A program made the translations under genes and the position numbers. Positions 16,681 through 29,561 of a stretch of DNA of 64,000 bases are shown here, one piece after another. Source of the stretch: Roseomonas sp. CECT 9278 (GTDB lineage: Bacteria > Pseudomonadota > Alphaproteobacteria > Acetobacterales > Acetobacteraceae). The stretch's first letter is position 1, and every line of letters starts with the position of its first letter. The stretch covers positions 1-64,000 of the forward strand of contig NZ_CAKKLX010000003.1 of assembly GCF_918698155.1 (NCBI RefSeq). Reading direction: 5' to 3'. A model generated the notes under the pieces. It was not told where the DNA came from. It worked only from the letters and a program-made list of their open reading frames with translations, and ran no database searches.

Positions 16681-17835
16681 CTAAACCCCCACCTTCTCCG
16701 CCGCCCCACGCAGGAACCCCCCCAGCGCCGCATGAAACTCCGGCTCCTCCAGCAGGAACGCGTCGTGCCCCTTGTCGCTCGCGATCTCCACGAAGGACAC
16801 GCTCGCCCCCGCCGCGTTCAGCGCCCGCACCACCGTGCGGCTCTCTGAGGTCGGGAACAGCCAGTCGCTGCTGAAACTCGCCAGGAAGAACCGCGTCGCC
16901 GTGCCGCGGAACGCCGCCGACAAATCACCCTCGTGCTCCGCCGCCAAGTCGAAGAAATCCATCGCGCGCGTGATGGTCAAATACGCATTCGCGTCGAAGC
17001 GCTGCACGAAGGTGCTGCCCTGGTGGCGCAGATACGACTCCACCTCGAACACATCCTCCAGGAACGTCAGCGCCGAAGCACCCCGCAGCCGGCGCCCGAA
17101 TTTCCGCGTCAGCGCCTGCTCCGACAGGTACGTGATGTGCGCCACCATCCGCGCCACCGCGAGCCCCCGCGCCGGGATGCGCCCGGCCTCCCAGTACCGC
17201 CCGCCGGCATAGTCCGGGTCGCCATGGATCGCCTGGCGGCCGACCTCGTGGAAGGCGATGTTCTGCGCGCTGTGATGCGCCGCGCAGGCGATCGGTGCCG
17301 CGGCCAGCACGGCATCCGGATAGGTCGCCGCCCATTCCAGCACCTGCATCCCGCCCATCGACCCGCCGACCACCGCCAGCCAGCGCGCGATGCCCAGGTG
17401 GTCCATCAGCCGCTTCTGCGCGCGCACCATGTCGCGGATGGTCACCTGCGGGAAATCCGTCCCCCAAGGCCGGCCCAACCCACGCCCTTCGCCATCCGTC
17501 ATCTCCGACCGCGGGCCGGTCGACCCCATGCACCCGCCCAGCACATTGGCGCAGACGATGAAATAGCGGTCGGTATCCAGCGGCTTGCCGGGCCCGACGA
17601 TGCTCTCCCACCAACCGGGCTTGCCGGTCACGGGGCTGGGCTCGGCCAGATACTGGTCGCCGGTCAGCGCGTGGCAGACCAGCAGCGCATTGGTCTTCGC
17701 GGCGTTCAGCCGGCCATAGGACCGGTACGCCACCACCAGCGGCGCGACCACGGCGCCGCAATCCAGCGGCAGGCCGTCGGCGAAGACGACATGCTGGTGG
17801 TCGACCTCCGGCAGGGGGGCGATGGCCTGGGACAT
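16681..17835 (-). CDS. metX: Homoserine O-acyltransferase (acetyltransferase type)
   Basis: This 384-residue alpha/beta-hydrolase-fold enzyme activates homoserine by O-acylation, the first committed step of methionine synthesis. It shows CHALTGDQY, the [10 protein letters not shown] stretch, the nucleophile elbow GGSMGGMQ, the Asp in FSSDWLFP and the His in KGHDAFL, in the family order. MetX members can use acetyl- or succinyl-CoA, and sequence reading alone does not settle which. Its usual partner metW is not adjacent but lies about 13 kb away at 30972-31616. The gene is divergent from the aromatic amino acid genes. Confidence 0.92.
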   Translation of the reverse strand: MSQAIAPLPEVDHQHVVFADGLPLDCGAVVAPLVVAYRSYGRLNAAKTNALLVCHALTGDQYLAEPSPVTGKPGWWESIVGPGKPLDTDRYFIVCANVLGGCMGSTGPRSEMTDGEGRGLGRPWGTDFPQVTIRDMVRAQKRLMDHLGIARWLAVVGGSMGGMQVLEWAATYPDAVLAAAPIACAAHHSAQNIAFHEVGRQAIHGDPDYAGGRYWEAGRIPARGLAVARMVAHITYLSEQALTRKFGRRLRGASALTFLEDVFEVESYLRHQGSTFVQRFDANAYLTITRAMDFFDLAAEHEGDLSAAFRGTATRFFLASFSSDWLFPTSESRTVVRALNAAGASVSFVEIASDKGHDAFLLEEPEFHAALGGFLRGAAEKVGV

Positions 17836-18111
17836 GGCGGATGGATGCTTAGGGCCGCCGCGCCGGCGCCGCAACGGCCGCCATGCGGGCGCGCTGCCGC
17901 GGCCCCACCTGGGCACCCGCAGGCCTGCCGCGGCCGCCGGGGCCATGGCCAACCGGCCCCCGCGCGCGGGGGGAGGACGGGCGCGTGCATCACCGCCCGC
18001 TCGGCGGCGCGCATGGCCGGCCTGCGCGGGCGGGCGGTGTCGCGCAGCCTCCCCCGCTTGGCGCCCCGCGCGGGGCCGTCTATTCCACCGTCACGCACTT
18101 CAAAAGCAGCC

Positions 18112-18960
18112 ATGCCAGACACCTCGCCCGCCACCCCCGCCGAGGCCGACATCGCCGCGCTCCGCGCCGAGATCGATGCGCTCGACGATGCCATGCACGA
18201 CCTGCTGATGAAGCGGTCCGCCGTCGTGGGGCGCCTGGCCGGCAGCCGTGCGAAGGGCGGCACCACCCCGCTGCGCCCGGGGCGCGAGGCCGCCGTGCTG
18301 CGCCGCCTGCTGGCGCGCCACACCGGGCCGCTGGCGCGCGAACGCCTGGTGCGGATCTGGCGCGAGATCTTCATGGCCAGCACCGCCATCCAGGGTGGGT
18401 TTTCCGTGGCCGTGCATGCGCCCAGCCCGCAATCGGGCCATGCGCGCCTGGCGCGCGAGCATTTTGGGCCGATCGCCGCGATCCGCGTGCACCCCACGCC
18501 GGCGCGGGCGCTGGCGGCGGTGACGGATGGCGAAGCCTCGGTCGCGGTGCTGCCGGCCCCGGCCGAACAGGAAGCCGGCGCGGGAAGTGCGTGGTGGGCG
18601 CGGCTGGAAGTGCCGAAGCTGCAGGTGGTGGCGCGGTTGCCCTTCGTCACCGAACCTGCCGGCAGCCCGGGCGCGCTGGTGGTGGCCCCGGTCGATCCCG
18701 ATCCGTCGGGCGATGACCGCACGCTGCTGCTGCTGGAGGCCGAGGCCGGCGCGGCGCGCGGGCGGATCATCGCCGCGCTGGCCGAGGCCGGGCTGAAGGT
18801 GCCCTCGTTGATCGTCGCGCGCGTCGGCCAGGCCACGCTGGCCCTGGCCGAGGTCGAAGGCTTCCTGCGCGCCGATGATGCGCGCCTGTCCGCGCTGCCC
18901 TGGGCGCGGCGCACCATCCTCGGCGCCTATGCCGCGCCGGTCGCCGGAGACGCAGCATGA
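18112..18960 (+). CDS. Chorismate mutase (AroQ) with degenerate prephenate-dehydratase-like half
   Basis: This 282-residue protein has an AroQ helical domain at about 12-100 ([20 protein letters not shown], then [13 protein letters not shown]), including the Arg and Lys pattern of the active site. The remainder ([39 protein letters not shown]) follows the layout of a prephenate dehydratase domain but lacks the usual T-R-F catalytic block. It converts chorismate to prephenate; the second half is probably non-catalytic or regulatory (inference). Its stop overlaps the next start by ATGA, forming a three-gene tyrosine/phenylalanine unit. Confidence 0.8.
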   Translation: MPDTSPATPAEADIAALRAEIDALDDAMHDLLMKRSAVVGRLAGSRAKGGTTPLRPGREAAVLRRLLARHTGPLARERLVRIWREIFMASTAIQGGFSVAVHAPSPQSGHARLAREHFGPIAAIRVHPTPARALAAVTDGEASVAVLPAPAEQEAGAGSAWWARLEVPKLQVVARLPFVTEPAGSPGALVVAPVDPDPSGDDRTLLLLEAEAGAARGRIIAALAEAGLKVPSLIVARVGQATLALAEVEGFLRADDARLSALPWARRTILGAYAAPVAGDAA

Positions 18961-20045
18961 GCGTGATGCCTCGCCCCTCGATCCTGTCGGTCGAGCCCTA
19001 TGTCGGTGGTGAATCCAAGATCCCGGGCGTGAACCGGATCGTGAAGCTGTCCTCCAACGAGGGCGCCTTCGGCCCGCCGCCGGGTGCCATCGTCGCCATC
19101 CAGGCGATGGCGGCCGAGGCGCATCGCTACCCCGATGGCGGCGCGAAGGCGATCCGCGAGGCGATCGGCGCGCGCTTTGGGCTGGACCCCGCGCGGATCG
19201 TGGTCGGCAACGGGTCGGATGAACTCATCGCGCTGCTCATCCTCGCCTATGGCGGGGAGGGGACCGAGCTGGTGATGAGCGCGCACGGCTTCCTGATGTA
19301 CGACATCACCGGGCGCTGGGCGGGCTGCCGCATCATCAAGGTGCCGGAGCACAACCTGGCCGCCGATATCGACGGCATGCTGGCGGCGGTCGGGCCGCGC
19401 ACGCGGCTGGTGTTCCTGGCCAACCCGAACAACCCGACCGGGTCGATCCTGCCGCAAAGCGAGGTGGACCGGCTGCGCGCCGGGCTGCGCGACGACATCC
19501 TGCTGGTGCTGGATAGCGCCTACGCCGAATACGTCACGCGCCCGGACTACGATGCGGGCGCCAGGCTGGTGGATGCCGGCGGACCTGGCGCGACCGTGAT
19601 GACACGCACCTTCTCCAAGATTTTCGGGATGGGCGGGATGCGGCTCGGCTGGGCCTATGCCCCGGCACCCGTGATCGATGTGCTGTCGCGCGTGCGTGGG
19701 CCGTTCAACGTGAATGCCGCCGCGATGGCCGCGGGCATCGCGGCGCTGGCCGAGAAGGGCTGGATCGAACGCTCGGTCGCGCACAACACCGAATGGCGTG
19801 GTCGCGTGGCATCCGCGCTGGAAGCCGCCGGCATCAAGGTCTGGCCGAGCGAAGGCAATTTCCTGCTGGTGGATTTCGGCACGCCGGCGAAGGCGAAGGG
19901 CGCGGATGACGCGCTGAAGGCGCGCGGGCTCATCGTGCGCGCCATGGGCGGCTATGGGCTGCCGTCCTGCCTGCGCATCACGATCGGCACCGCCGAGGAA
20001 TGCACCATGGTCATCGAGGCGCTGACCGCCTTCATGCATGGCTGA
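18957..20045 (+). CDS. hisC: HisC-like aminotransferase (histidinol-phosphate/aromatic)
   Basis: This 362-residue fold-type I PLP enzyme has [13 protein letters not shown] at the N-terminus, NPNNPTGS, the tyrosine of DSAYAEY, the Schiff-base Lys in [15 protein letters not shown], and an Arg in LRITIGT. HisC-type enzymes aminate imidazole-acetol phosphate, and many also act on prephenate or aromatic keto acids. Its position between chorismate mutase and TyrA, with overlaps on both sides, suggests that aromatic transamination is at least one role. The histidine role would need other his genes, none of which is here. Confidence 0.88.
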   Translation: MSVMPRPSILSVEPYVGGESKIPGVNRIVKLSSNEGAFGPPPGAIVAIQAMAAEAHRYPDGGAKAIREAIGARFGLDPARIVVGNGSDELIALLILAYGGEGTELVMSAHGFLMYDITGRWAGCRIIKVPEHNLAADIDGMLAAVGPRTRLVFLANPNNPTGSILPQSEVDRLRAGLRDDILLVLDSAYAEYVTRPDYDAGARLVDAGGPGATVMTRTFSKIFGMGGMRLGWAYAPAPVIDVLSRVRGPFNVNAAAMAAGIAALAEKGWIERSVAHNTEWRGRVASALEAAGIKVWPSEGNFLLVDFGTPAKAKGADDALKARGLIVRAMGGYGLPSCLRITIGTAEECTMVIEALTAFMHG

Positions 20046-20925
20046 GCCGGTCTTCGAACGCCTGTGCCTGGTCGGCATCGGGCTGATCGGGTCGTCCATC
20101 GCGCGGGTGGCGCGTGCGCGCGGCGACCTGGCGCGCACGGTGGTGGCGACGGCGCGGCGGCCGGAGACGCTGGCACGCGTGCGCGAGCTCGGCATCGTCG
20201 ATGTTGTGGAGGATGATCCGGCGCGCGCCGTGGCCGGCTGCGACGGGGTGATCCTGTGCGTGCCGGTCGGCGCCTATGCCGGGGTGATGGCGGTCATCGC
20301 GCCGCATCTGGCGCCGGGCTGCGTGCTGTCCGACGTGGGGTCCACCAAGGGCAGCGTGGTGCGCGACCTGACGCCGTTGATGCCGGCGGGTGTGCACCTG
20401 GTGCCGGCGCACCCGATGGCGGGCACCGAGCATTCCGGCCCGGATGCCGGCTTCGCGGAGCTGTTCGACGGGCGGTATTGCATCGTCACGCCGCTGCCGG
20501 GGTCGGATGCGGCGGCGGTCGAGAAAGTTCGAGAGTTCTGGCGCCGCTGCGGGTCGATGATCGAGACGCTGGACCCGGTCACGCACGATCGCGCGGTGGC
20601 GATCGTCTCCCACCTGCCGCACCTGATCGCCTTCACCATCTGCGGCACGGCGGATGACCTGGCGGAGGAGACGAAGGAGTCGGTGCTGAAATTCGCCGCC
20701 GCCGGCTTCCGCGACTTCACGCGCATCGCGGCGAGCGATGTCGACATGTGGCGCGACGTGTTCCTCAACAACCGCGAGGCGCTGCTGGAAATGCTGGCGC
20801 GGTTCAGCGAGGACGCGCACGCGCTGGGGCGCGCGGTGCGCTACGGGCAGGCGGAGTTCATCGAGGACCGCATCCGGCGCGGGCGGAAGATCCGCAGGGA
20901 GCTGATTGAGCGGAAGCAGGCATGA
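20038..20925 (+). CDS. tyrA: Prephenate/arogenate dehydrogenase
   Basis: This 295-residue NAD(P)-dependent enzyme makes the tyrosine precursor by oxidative decarboxylation. It has the Rossmann motif [10 protein letters not shown], then SDVGSTKG, the [10 protein letters not shown] block and the catalytic SHLPHLIA stretch, followed by a helical dimerisation domain. There is no ACT domain. The start overlaps the aminotransferase gene by 8 bases. Its stop overlaps the ATG of an unrelated HEPN-like gene as ATGA, which is unexpected for an accessory gene. Confidence 0.92.
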   Translation: MAEPVFERLCLVGIGLIGSSIARVARARGDLARTVVATARRPETLARVRELGIVDVVEDDPARAVAGCDGVILCVPVGAYAGVMAVIAPHLAPGCVLSDVGSTKGSVVRDLTPLMPAGVHLVPAHPMAGTEHSGPDAGFAELFDGRYCIVTPLPGSDAAAVEKVREFWRRCGSMIETLDPVTHDRAVAIVSHLPHLIAFTICGTADDLAEETKESVLKFAAAGFRDFTRIAASDVDMWRDVFLNNREALLEMLARFSEDAHALGRAVRYGQAEFIEDRIRRGRKIRRELIERKQA

Positions 20926-21692
20926 GCGCGGAAGACGCTCGCCTGTCACGACTGACAGCGCTGATCGACGGTTCGATCGATGAGCTCGATGTTGCAATAC
21001 CCGCTTGGGAAACCTCTCGTCGGCCGGACGGTGATTCGGCGCTGATCTCCCGGATGAACGGCGCGCGGCTTGCCGCGCCATTTCAGGTTGTTCGTGAAGC
21101 GCTTCATGTGCAGGTCATCATGGCGCTTGCGCGGTTATGGGACGCTGACCGCAGGGATGGCGGCAGTATCGGATTCGAGCTCGTCTCGACGGAGTTACGG
21201 AAAGGCGATGTCCGAGCGGCTCTGCGGGAGCGTGCCGAGGCGGCATGTGCGCTCCGCCTCGCCGAGACAAGGGATGCGCGAACAGGACAGCTCTTATCGG
21301 TGTCTGATCCTGACCATCACGCGTGGCTCCGGCAACGGCTTCCGTCCGATATTGCGGCGGCGATCGCCGCACAGAACACACGGGTAGAGAAGTGGTGCAC
21401 GACCTACACCCACTACCGGACGAACCGGATCCAATGCGCTCTCGCGGAACTGTGGACCCTGCGGAACAAGCGAGTAGGGCATCGGCAGCTTTCTGACCTT
21501 CAGACGCAGACGACGCGGACGTATCGCATCCACAATCTCGGGCGCATCCTTCGCGCATCGGAGTTGCTGACGGAAGGAGCCCTTCTCTGTGTGAAGGACG
21601 AGCATTACCGGTTCTCGGAAACGCATCGAATGTACGCCAGAGCGGCCGGAAGCTTTTGGTCTGCGTTGCCTAAAGGGAGTGACTCAAGATGA
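20922..21692 (+). CDS. HEPN / AbiU2-like protein
   Basis: This 256-residue, mostly helical protein has a RNKRVGH motif at 181-187, matching the R-polar-x4-6-H signature of HEPN ribonucleases and the AbiU2-type wording of that motif. The N-terminal half includes a helix with REALHVQVIMALARLWD, which also fits AbiU2-like proteins. Known relatives include abortive-infection and toxin proteins, but function here is inference. The composition is visibly less GC-rich than the preceding aromatic genes. It is stop-start coupled to tyrA and faces a nucleotidyltransferase-fold gene 31 bases away. Confidence 0.6.
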   Translation: MSAEDARLSRLTALIDGSIDELDVAIPAWETSRRPDGDSALISRMNGARLAAPFQVVREALHVQVIMALARLWDADRRDGGSIGFELVSTELRKGDVRAALRERAEAACALRLAETRDARTGQLLSVSDPDHHAWLRQRLPSDIAAAIAAQNTRVEKWCTTYTHYRTNRIQCALAELWTLRNKRVGHRQLSDLQTQTTRTYRIHNLGRILRASELLTEGALLCVKDEHYRFSETHRMYARAAGSFWSALPKGSDSR

Positions 21693-21723
21693 CCGGCACC
21701 ATGCTCGGTGTGCTTCTCGAGAA

Positions 21724-22773
21724 TTACCACTCCAATACCGGCCCGCTCAGCCGCGCCATCATCGCCTCCCGCAGCCCCACCGCCAACGCCGCCGGCAACT
21801 GACTGAGGCTCGCATCATCCACCGGCAGGTTCGACAACGCCCCCGCCAGCAACCCCGCCACCGCCTCCCCCTGCAAGCGATCCCGCCCGCGCTTCTCCGG
21901 CTCGCGATCCTCTCGCTCCGCCAGCCAGAGCTTGTGCGCGGCGAAGAAGCGCGGGTCGGCGGCCACCATCCGCACCGGCAGCCCGCTCTCGGCAATCGCG
22001 ACCGACGCGAAGCGCGGCGCTTCCACAAGCCATTGCAGCTTGCCGATCTCGACCGCTTCCAAGTCCTCAGCGGCAGTGCCCAGGCGCGCCCGTGGTGCGC
22101 GCCGGCGCAAATCGCGCGGCGCCGCGGTGATAAGGTCCACCATGAAGCCGTCACGGTTCACCGCGCGGAAATCGCCATCGCGGCGGATCGAGAAGCTGCG
22201 GTCCACTTTCCGCAACAGGCCGAGCAACCCTTCCGGCCGCAACTCCGCCGCCAGCGTCAGCGACCGCCGCGCATCCAGCGCCAGGTCCACATCCACCGTC
22301 GCCAGCAGCCCGGACCCGAACTGCACGCCGGCCGCTGCCTCGTAGACGAACAGCGCATTCGTCCCGACCACCGCGATGCGCGGGCCCAGCAACCCCTGCT
22401 CATCCAGCCGGCGCAACACCCGCGCGACCACGTTGGGCACACGCCCAAGTCGCAGCGCGACATTGACCGGCGCCATCCGTTCCAGCCGTTCGCGCAGCCC
22501 CTGCGCGAGGTCATCCGCACGCGCGCGGCCGGCGCGGAAGGCGGTCTCCATGGCCTCGGTCTCGGCCGATCGCGGGCCGAGGCTCTTCTCGACCTTGCCG
22601 CGCCGGCGATACAGGTAGTCCTTGCCGTGGATGGTCCGCCACGCCATGCTGCCGGCGAAGCGGCGCGAAAGCTCGCCTTCGGCCGCGCGCAGGGCTTCGA
22701 AGACCTGCCGGCAATCCACCGCCTGACGCGCCTGTTCGGCATCCAAGTTGTTGAAAACAGGCTGTTTAACCAT
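21724..22773 (-). CDS. Nucleotidyltransferase-fold protein (GSU2403 / NTP_transf_8-like)
   Basis: This 349-residue protein has an N-terminal helical region, then a nucleotidyltransferase core: VVGTNALFVYE at about 135-145 followed by TVDVDL with the metal-binding pair Asp161 and Asp163. The second half ends in a helical segment (RFFAAHKLWLAERE). The layout matches the GSU2403-type NTP_transf_8 family, which is related to AbiEii-like and MNT-like enzymes. It converges on the HEPN-like gene, recalling HEPN-MNT toxin-antitoxin pairs, although those are normally co-directional. Its substrate is unknown. Confidence 0.75.
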   Translation of the reverse strand: MVKQPVFNNLDAEQARQAVDCRQVFEALRAAEGELSRRFAGSMAWRTIHGKDYLYRRRGKVEKSLGPRSAETEAMETAFRAGRARADDLAQGLRERLERMAPVNVALRLGRVPNVVARVLRRLDEQGLLGPRIAVVGTNALFVYEAAAGVQFGSGLLATVDVDLALDARRSLTLAAELRPEGLLGLLRKVDRSFSIRRDGDFRAVNRDGFMVDLITAAPRDLRRRAPRARLGTAAEDLEAVEIGKLQWLVEAPRFASVAIAESGLPVRMVAADPRFFAAHKLWLAEREDREPEKRGRDRLQGEAVAGLLAGALSNLPVDDASLSQLPAALAVGLREAMMARLSGPVLEW

Positions 22774-22825
22774 GGCTGGGGCAGAATACGCTGTTCTGAT
22801 GGGTAAATGCCACGATTTCCGCGCG

Positions 22826-24130
22826 TTAGGCGGATTTTGCGCCCTCGCGCGATAGGCTTGCGCCCGCCTCCGCCTTCAACACCTCCCCCGCCAGATACAG
22901 GCTCCCGCACACCAGCACCCGCCCGGGCGGTTCTTCGCGCCCGATCCGCCCCAACGCCGCCGCCACCGTCGGCCCCGGCCGCGCCACGCCGCCGCTCGCC
23001 GCGACAATATCCTCAACGCTCATCGCCAGGTGCTGCCCGGGTTCCGCCACCGCGGTCAGCGTCGTCGCGAAGGGGATCAGCGGCCGCAGGAATTCCTCGC
23101 TCGCCTTCCCCTTCTTCATCCCCACGACAAGATGCAACGGCCGGTCGCGCCACGTCGCGAGATGCGCCGCCAACGCCTCCCCCGCCCCCGCATTGTGCCC
23201 GCCATCCAGCCACAGCTCGAACCCGCCCGGCAGCATCGCCGCAAGCGCGCCCGTCAGCCGCTGCAACCGCGCCGGCCATTCGGCCGCAGCCACACCGCTC
23301 GCCACCGCCGCATCCGTCAGCCACGCCGGCCCCCACGCCCGCAGCGCCGTGATGGCGATCCCCGCATTCTCCGCCTGGTGCGGCCCCGGCAGCCCGGTCG
23401 GCGGCAGGTCGATCGACCCGCGCGCATCGGCATAGACCAGCCCGCCCTGCACCGCGTCGCAACGCCAATCCCGCCCGCGCATCAGCAGCGGCGCGGCGCT
23501 TTCCCCCGCCACGCGCGCCAGCACCTCGCGCGCCTCGGGCACATGCAGCCCGGTCGCACACGGCACGCCGCGCTTGATGATGCCGGCCTTCTCGAAGGCA
23601 ATCGCCCCCAGCGTGTCGCCCAGGAAATCCATGTGGTCCATCGACAGCGACGCGATCGCCGTCGCCACCGGCCGGTCGATCACATTCGTCGCGTCGAACC
23701 GCCCACCCAGCCCCACTTCCAGCACCATCACATCCGCCGGCACGCGACTGAACAGCAGCAGCGCCGCGGCCGTGGTGATCTCAAACACCGTGATCGGCTC
23801 GCCGCCATTCGCCGCCTCGGTCTCCTCCAGCGCCGCCGTCAGGTCGGCATCCGACACCAGCGTTCCAGCCAACCGCACCCGCTCATGGAAATGCACCAGA
23901 TGCGGGGAGGTGAAGACATGCGCGCGCTTCCCCGCCGCTTCCGTGATCGCGCGCAGGAAGGCGCAGGTGGACCCCTTCCCGTTCGTCCCCGCCACATGCA
24001 CCACCGGCGGCAGGCGCCTCTCCGGGTTGCCCAGCGCATCCAACGCGCGCTGCATCCGCCCCAGGCTGAGGTCGATCAGCTTCGGATGCAGCGCGTGCAG
24101 GCGCTCGACGATCGCCTCGGCGCGGGACAT
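22826..24130 (-). CDS. folC: Folylpolyglutamate / dihydrofolate synthase
   Basis: This 434-residue Mur-ligase-family enzyme adds glutamate to dihydropteroate or folates using ATP. Motifs in order are the P-loop HVAGTNGKGST (about 45-55), TSPHL, the EVGLGGRFDATN stretch, SLDH-like SMDHMDFLG, and the C-terminal domain with LDGGHNAGAG. It lies 4 bases after accD on the same strand, the accD-folC order seen in many proteobacteria. trpFBA, often upstream of accD, is absent here. Confidence 0.95.
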   Translation of the reverse strand: MSRAEAIVERLHALHPKLIDLSLGRMQRALDALGNPERRLPPVVHVAGTNGKGSTCAFLRAITEAAGKRAHVFTSPHLVHFHERVRLAGTLVSDADLTAALEETEAANGGEPITVFEITTAAALLLFSRVPADVMVLEVGLGGRFDATNVIDRPVATAIASLSMDHMDFLGDTLGAIAFEKAGIIKRGVPCATGLHVPEAREVLARVAGESAAPLLMRGRDWRCDAVQGGLVYADARGSIDLPPTGLPGPHQAENAGIAITALRAWGPAWLTDAAVASGVAAAEWPARLQRLTGALAAMLPGGFELWLDGGHNAGAGEALAAHLATWRDRPLHLVVGMKKGKASEEFLRPLIPFATTLTAVAEPGQHLAMSVEDIVAASGGVARPGPTVAAALGRIGREEPPGRVLVCGSLYLAGEVLKAEAGASLSREGAKSA

Positions 24131-24134
24131 GCGC

Positions 24135-25061
24135 TCAGGCCTGGGCTTGCGGGGCCGGGTCCTCGGGCGCGGGCAGGGCGGTCACTTCCTCGACGCTGAC
24201 CTCCGGCTGGCGCAGCACCAGCGGCACGCGCAGCAGGCCGATCACGCGCGCAAGTGTGGCGCGCATCTCCCCGCGCTTCACCACCATGTCGAGGATGCCG
24301 TGCTCCAGCAGGTATTCCGCGCGCTGGAAGCCCTCGGGCAGTTTCTCGCGCACCGTCTGCTCGATCACGCGCGCACCGGCGAAGCCGATCATCGCCCCCG
24401 GCTCGGCGATGTGGATGTCGCCCAGCATGGCGAAGGATGCCGTGACACCGCCCGTCGTCGGGTCGCACATCACCACGATGTAGGGCAGCCCCGCTTCCTT
24501 CACGAGCCGCGTGGCGATCACCGTGCGCGGCATCTGCATCAGGCTGACGGCGCCTTCCTGCATGCGCGCCCCGCCCGATGCGGTGAAGATGATCAACGGG
24601 CTGTCCTGCAGCACAGCCAGCTTCGCGGCGGTGACGATCGCCTCGCCCACGCCGGGGCCCATCGAACCGCCCATGAAGGCGAATTCGAAGGCGGCGACCA
24701 CGGCGCGCTGGCCCTCGATGGTGCCGTGGGCCACGGCCACCGCGTCATCCATCGCGGATTTCGCCTGCGCTTCCTTCAGCCGGTCCGTGTAGCGGCGCTG
24801 GTCGCGGAAGCGCAGCGGGTCGGCCGGGGCGCGCGGCAATTCGATGCGCGAGAAGCCCTCATCCAGCGTGCATTCCAGCCGGCGCGTGGCGGAGATCCGC
24901 ATGTGGTGGCCGCAATGCGGGCAGACATTCAGCGCGGCATCGAGGTCGCGGCGGAAGATCATCTGCTCGCAGGCCGGGCATTTGTGCCAGAGGTTCTCCG
25001 GCACATCCCGCTTGAACAGGCCGGAGATCTTCGGCAGCGCCCAGTCGGAGATCCAGTTCAT
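24135..25061 (-). CDS. accD: Acetyl-CoA carboxylase carboxyltransferase subunit beta
   Basis: This 308-residue protein transfers the carboxyl group from carboxybiotin to acetyl-CoA together with AccA, in fatty-acid synthesis. It has the N-terminal zinc ribbon (CPAC, then CPHC), the crotonase-like core with FMGGSMGPGVGEAI, GGARMQEG and DPTTGGVTASFAMLGD, and an EPGAMIGFAG segment. Start and length match the family. It is the first gene of the accD-folC pair, with the katG gene 186 bases upstream on the same strand. Confidence 0.96.
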   Translation of the reverse strand: MNWISDWALPKISGLFKRDVPENLWHKCPACEQMIFRRDLDAALNVCPHCGHHMRISATRRLECTLDEGFSRIELPRAPADPLRFRDQRRYTDRLKEAQAKSAMDDAVAVAHGTIEGQRAVVAAFEFAFMGGSMGPGVGEAIVTAAKLAVLQDSPLIIFTASGGARMQEGAVSLMQMPRTVIATRLVKEAGLPYIVVMCDPTTGGVTASFAMLGDIHIAEPGAMIGFAGARVIEQTVREKLPEGFQRAEYLLEHGILDMVVKRGEMRATLARVIGLLRVPLVLRQPEVSVEEVTALPAPEDPAPQAQA

Positions 25062-25194
25062 CGGTCCATGCCTTCAAGCGCCGGCCGCCGCGGCCCTTGA
25101 ACCGGACCGCACGCCGCGCTGCCGCGTCGGGGCGCCTTATATGGGGTGCCGCGGTCCAGGACCATATCCGCGGGCGGTGTCCAGGAACGCCGAA

Positions 25195-25220
25195 CGGCCG
25201 CCCCCGGAAGGAGGCGGCCG
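25195..25220 (-). terminator. Possible katG terminator hairpin
   Basis: CGGCCGCC at 25195-25202 pairs with GGCGGCCG at 25113+100 (25213-25220), 28 bases after the katG stop on the minus strand. There is no T-run. Confidence 0.4.
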
Positions 25221-25247
25221 CCGACCAGCCCGGAATGCGCGCCCGGA

Positions 25248-28664
<3,417 letters not shown>

Positions 28665-28668
<4 letters not shown>

Positions 28669-29474
28669 GCCTCACCACCATCCCCCCCGACACCCACCTG
28701 CCCCCCGCCGCCCTGCGCGACCTGCGCGCGGCGTACGAGGCGCTGGAGAATCCATCGCTGGCCGCGCGCCTGGCCGGGCTGGCCGGCATGCCGATCGAAG
28801 CCCTGCGCGCGCGGCTGCCCACCGCGGTGCAGGGCGGGCTGGACGGCGCGGTGCGCGCCGCGCTGCAACTGGCGATCGGCACCGCCATGCGCTCCGGCCC
28901 GGCGGTCTCGCCGCTGCCCATCCCGTCATCCTGGTTCCATCGCGGCATGGCGGCGACGTCGGGGGCCATCGGCGGCGCCTTCGGGCTGGCCGGCACGCTG
29001 GTCGAACTGCCGGTCTCGACCACCATCCTGCTGCGCCAGGTCGCCGCCGTGGCGGGCGAGGAAGGCGAGGACCTCTCGGCCCCCGAGGCCGCATCCGAAT
29101 GCCTGAAGGTCTTCGCGCTGGGCGGCACGACGGCGGCCGACGATGCCACCGAGAGCGGCTATTTCGCCGTGCGCATCGCCCTGGCCGAGGCGCTGAAGGG
29201 CGCGGTGGGCCGCACCATCGTGCCCGGCTTCGTGGCGGCGGTGGCGGCGCGCTTCGTCGGGCCGGTCGGGCTGAAGGTCACGGCGCAGGCCGCACCCATC
29301 CTGGGGGCGGCGGCCGGCGCGGCGGTCAACATCGCCTTCCTGGAACATTTCCGCGGCGTGGCGCGCGGGCATTTCACGCTGCGCCGGCTGGAACGCACCC
29401 ATGGCGCGGCGCAGGTGCGCGCCGCCTGGGACGCGCTGGCGAACACGCGCGACGCGCCCTTCCTGGCACACTGA
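28665..29474 (+). CDS. EcsC-family protein
   Basis: This 269-residue protein fits the EcsC family: small-residue-rich hydrophobic helices (ATSGAIGGAFGLAGTLVELPVSTTILLRQ, quoted in parts: GAIGGAFGLAG and ELPVSTTILL) and later GPVGLKVTAQ and ILGAAAGAAVN, ending in FLEHFRGVARGHFTLRRLE. EcsC proteins are peripheral or membrane-inserted with poorly known roles. The ATG overlaps the oxyR stop, so it is expected to be co-expressed with OxyR. That is the only functional hint. Confidence 0.8.
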
Positions 29475-29505
29475 CGCCGCGCAACGGCCTGTCAGGGACC
29501 GCCTG

Positions 29506-29529
29506 GGAATGCGCCGGGCGGCGCATTCC
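29506..29529. terminator. Perfect 10-bp hairpin between convergent genes
   Basis: GGAATGCGCC (29506-29515), loop GGGC, and GGCGCATTCC (29520-29529) form a perfect stem, extendable by CTG/CAG across one bulge. It lies between the ecsC-type gene and the convergent membrane protein gene. There is no T-run, so termination strength is uncertain. Confidence 0.5.
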
Positions 29530-29561
29530 GCAGCCTGGCACCGGCAGTCTCACACGGTCTG

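Noticed and set aside
17836-18111. SAM riboswitch upstream of metX
   Set aside because: Alphaproteobacterial metX genes often carry one, but I could not find the conserved SAM-II core sequence on the minus strand here.
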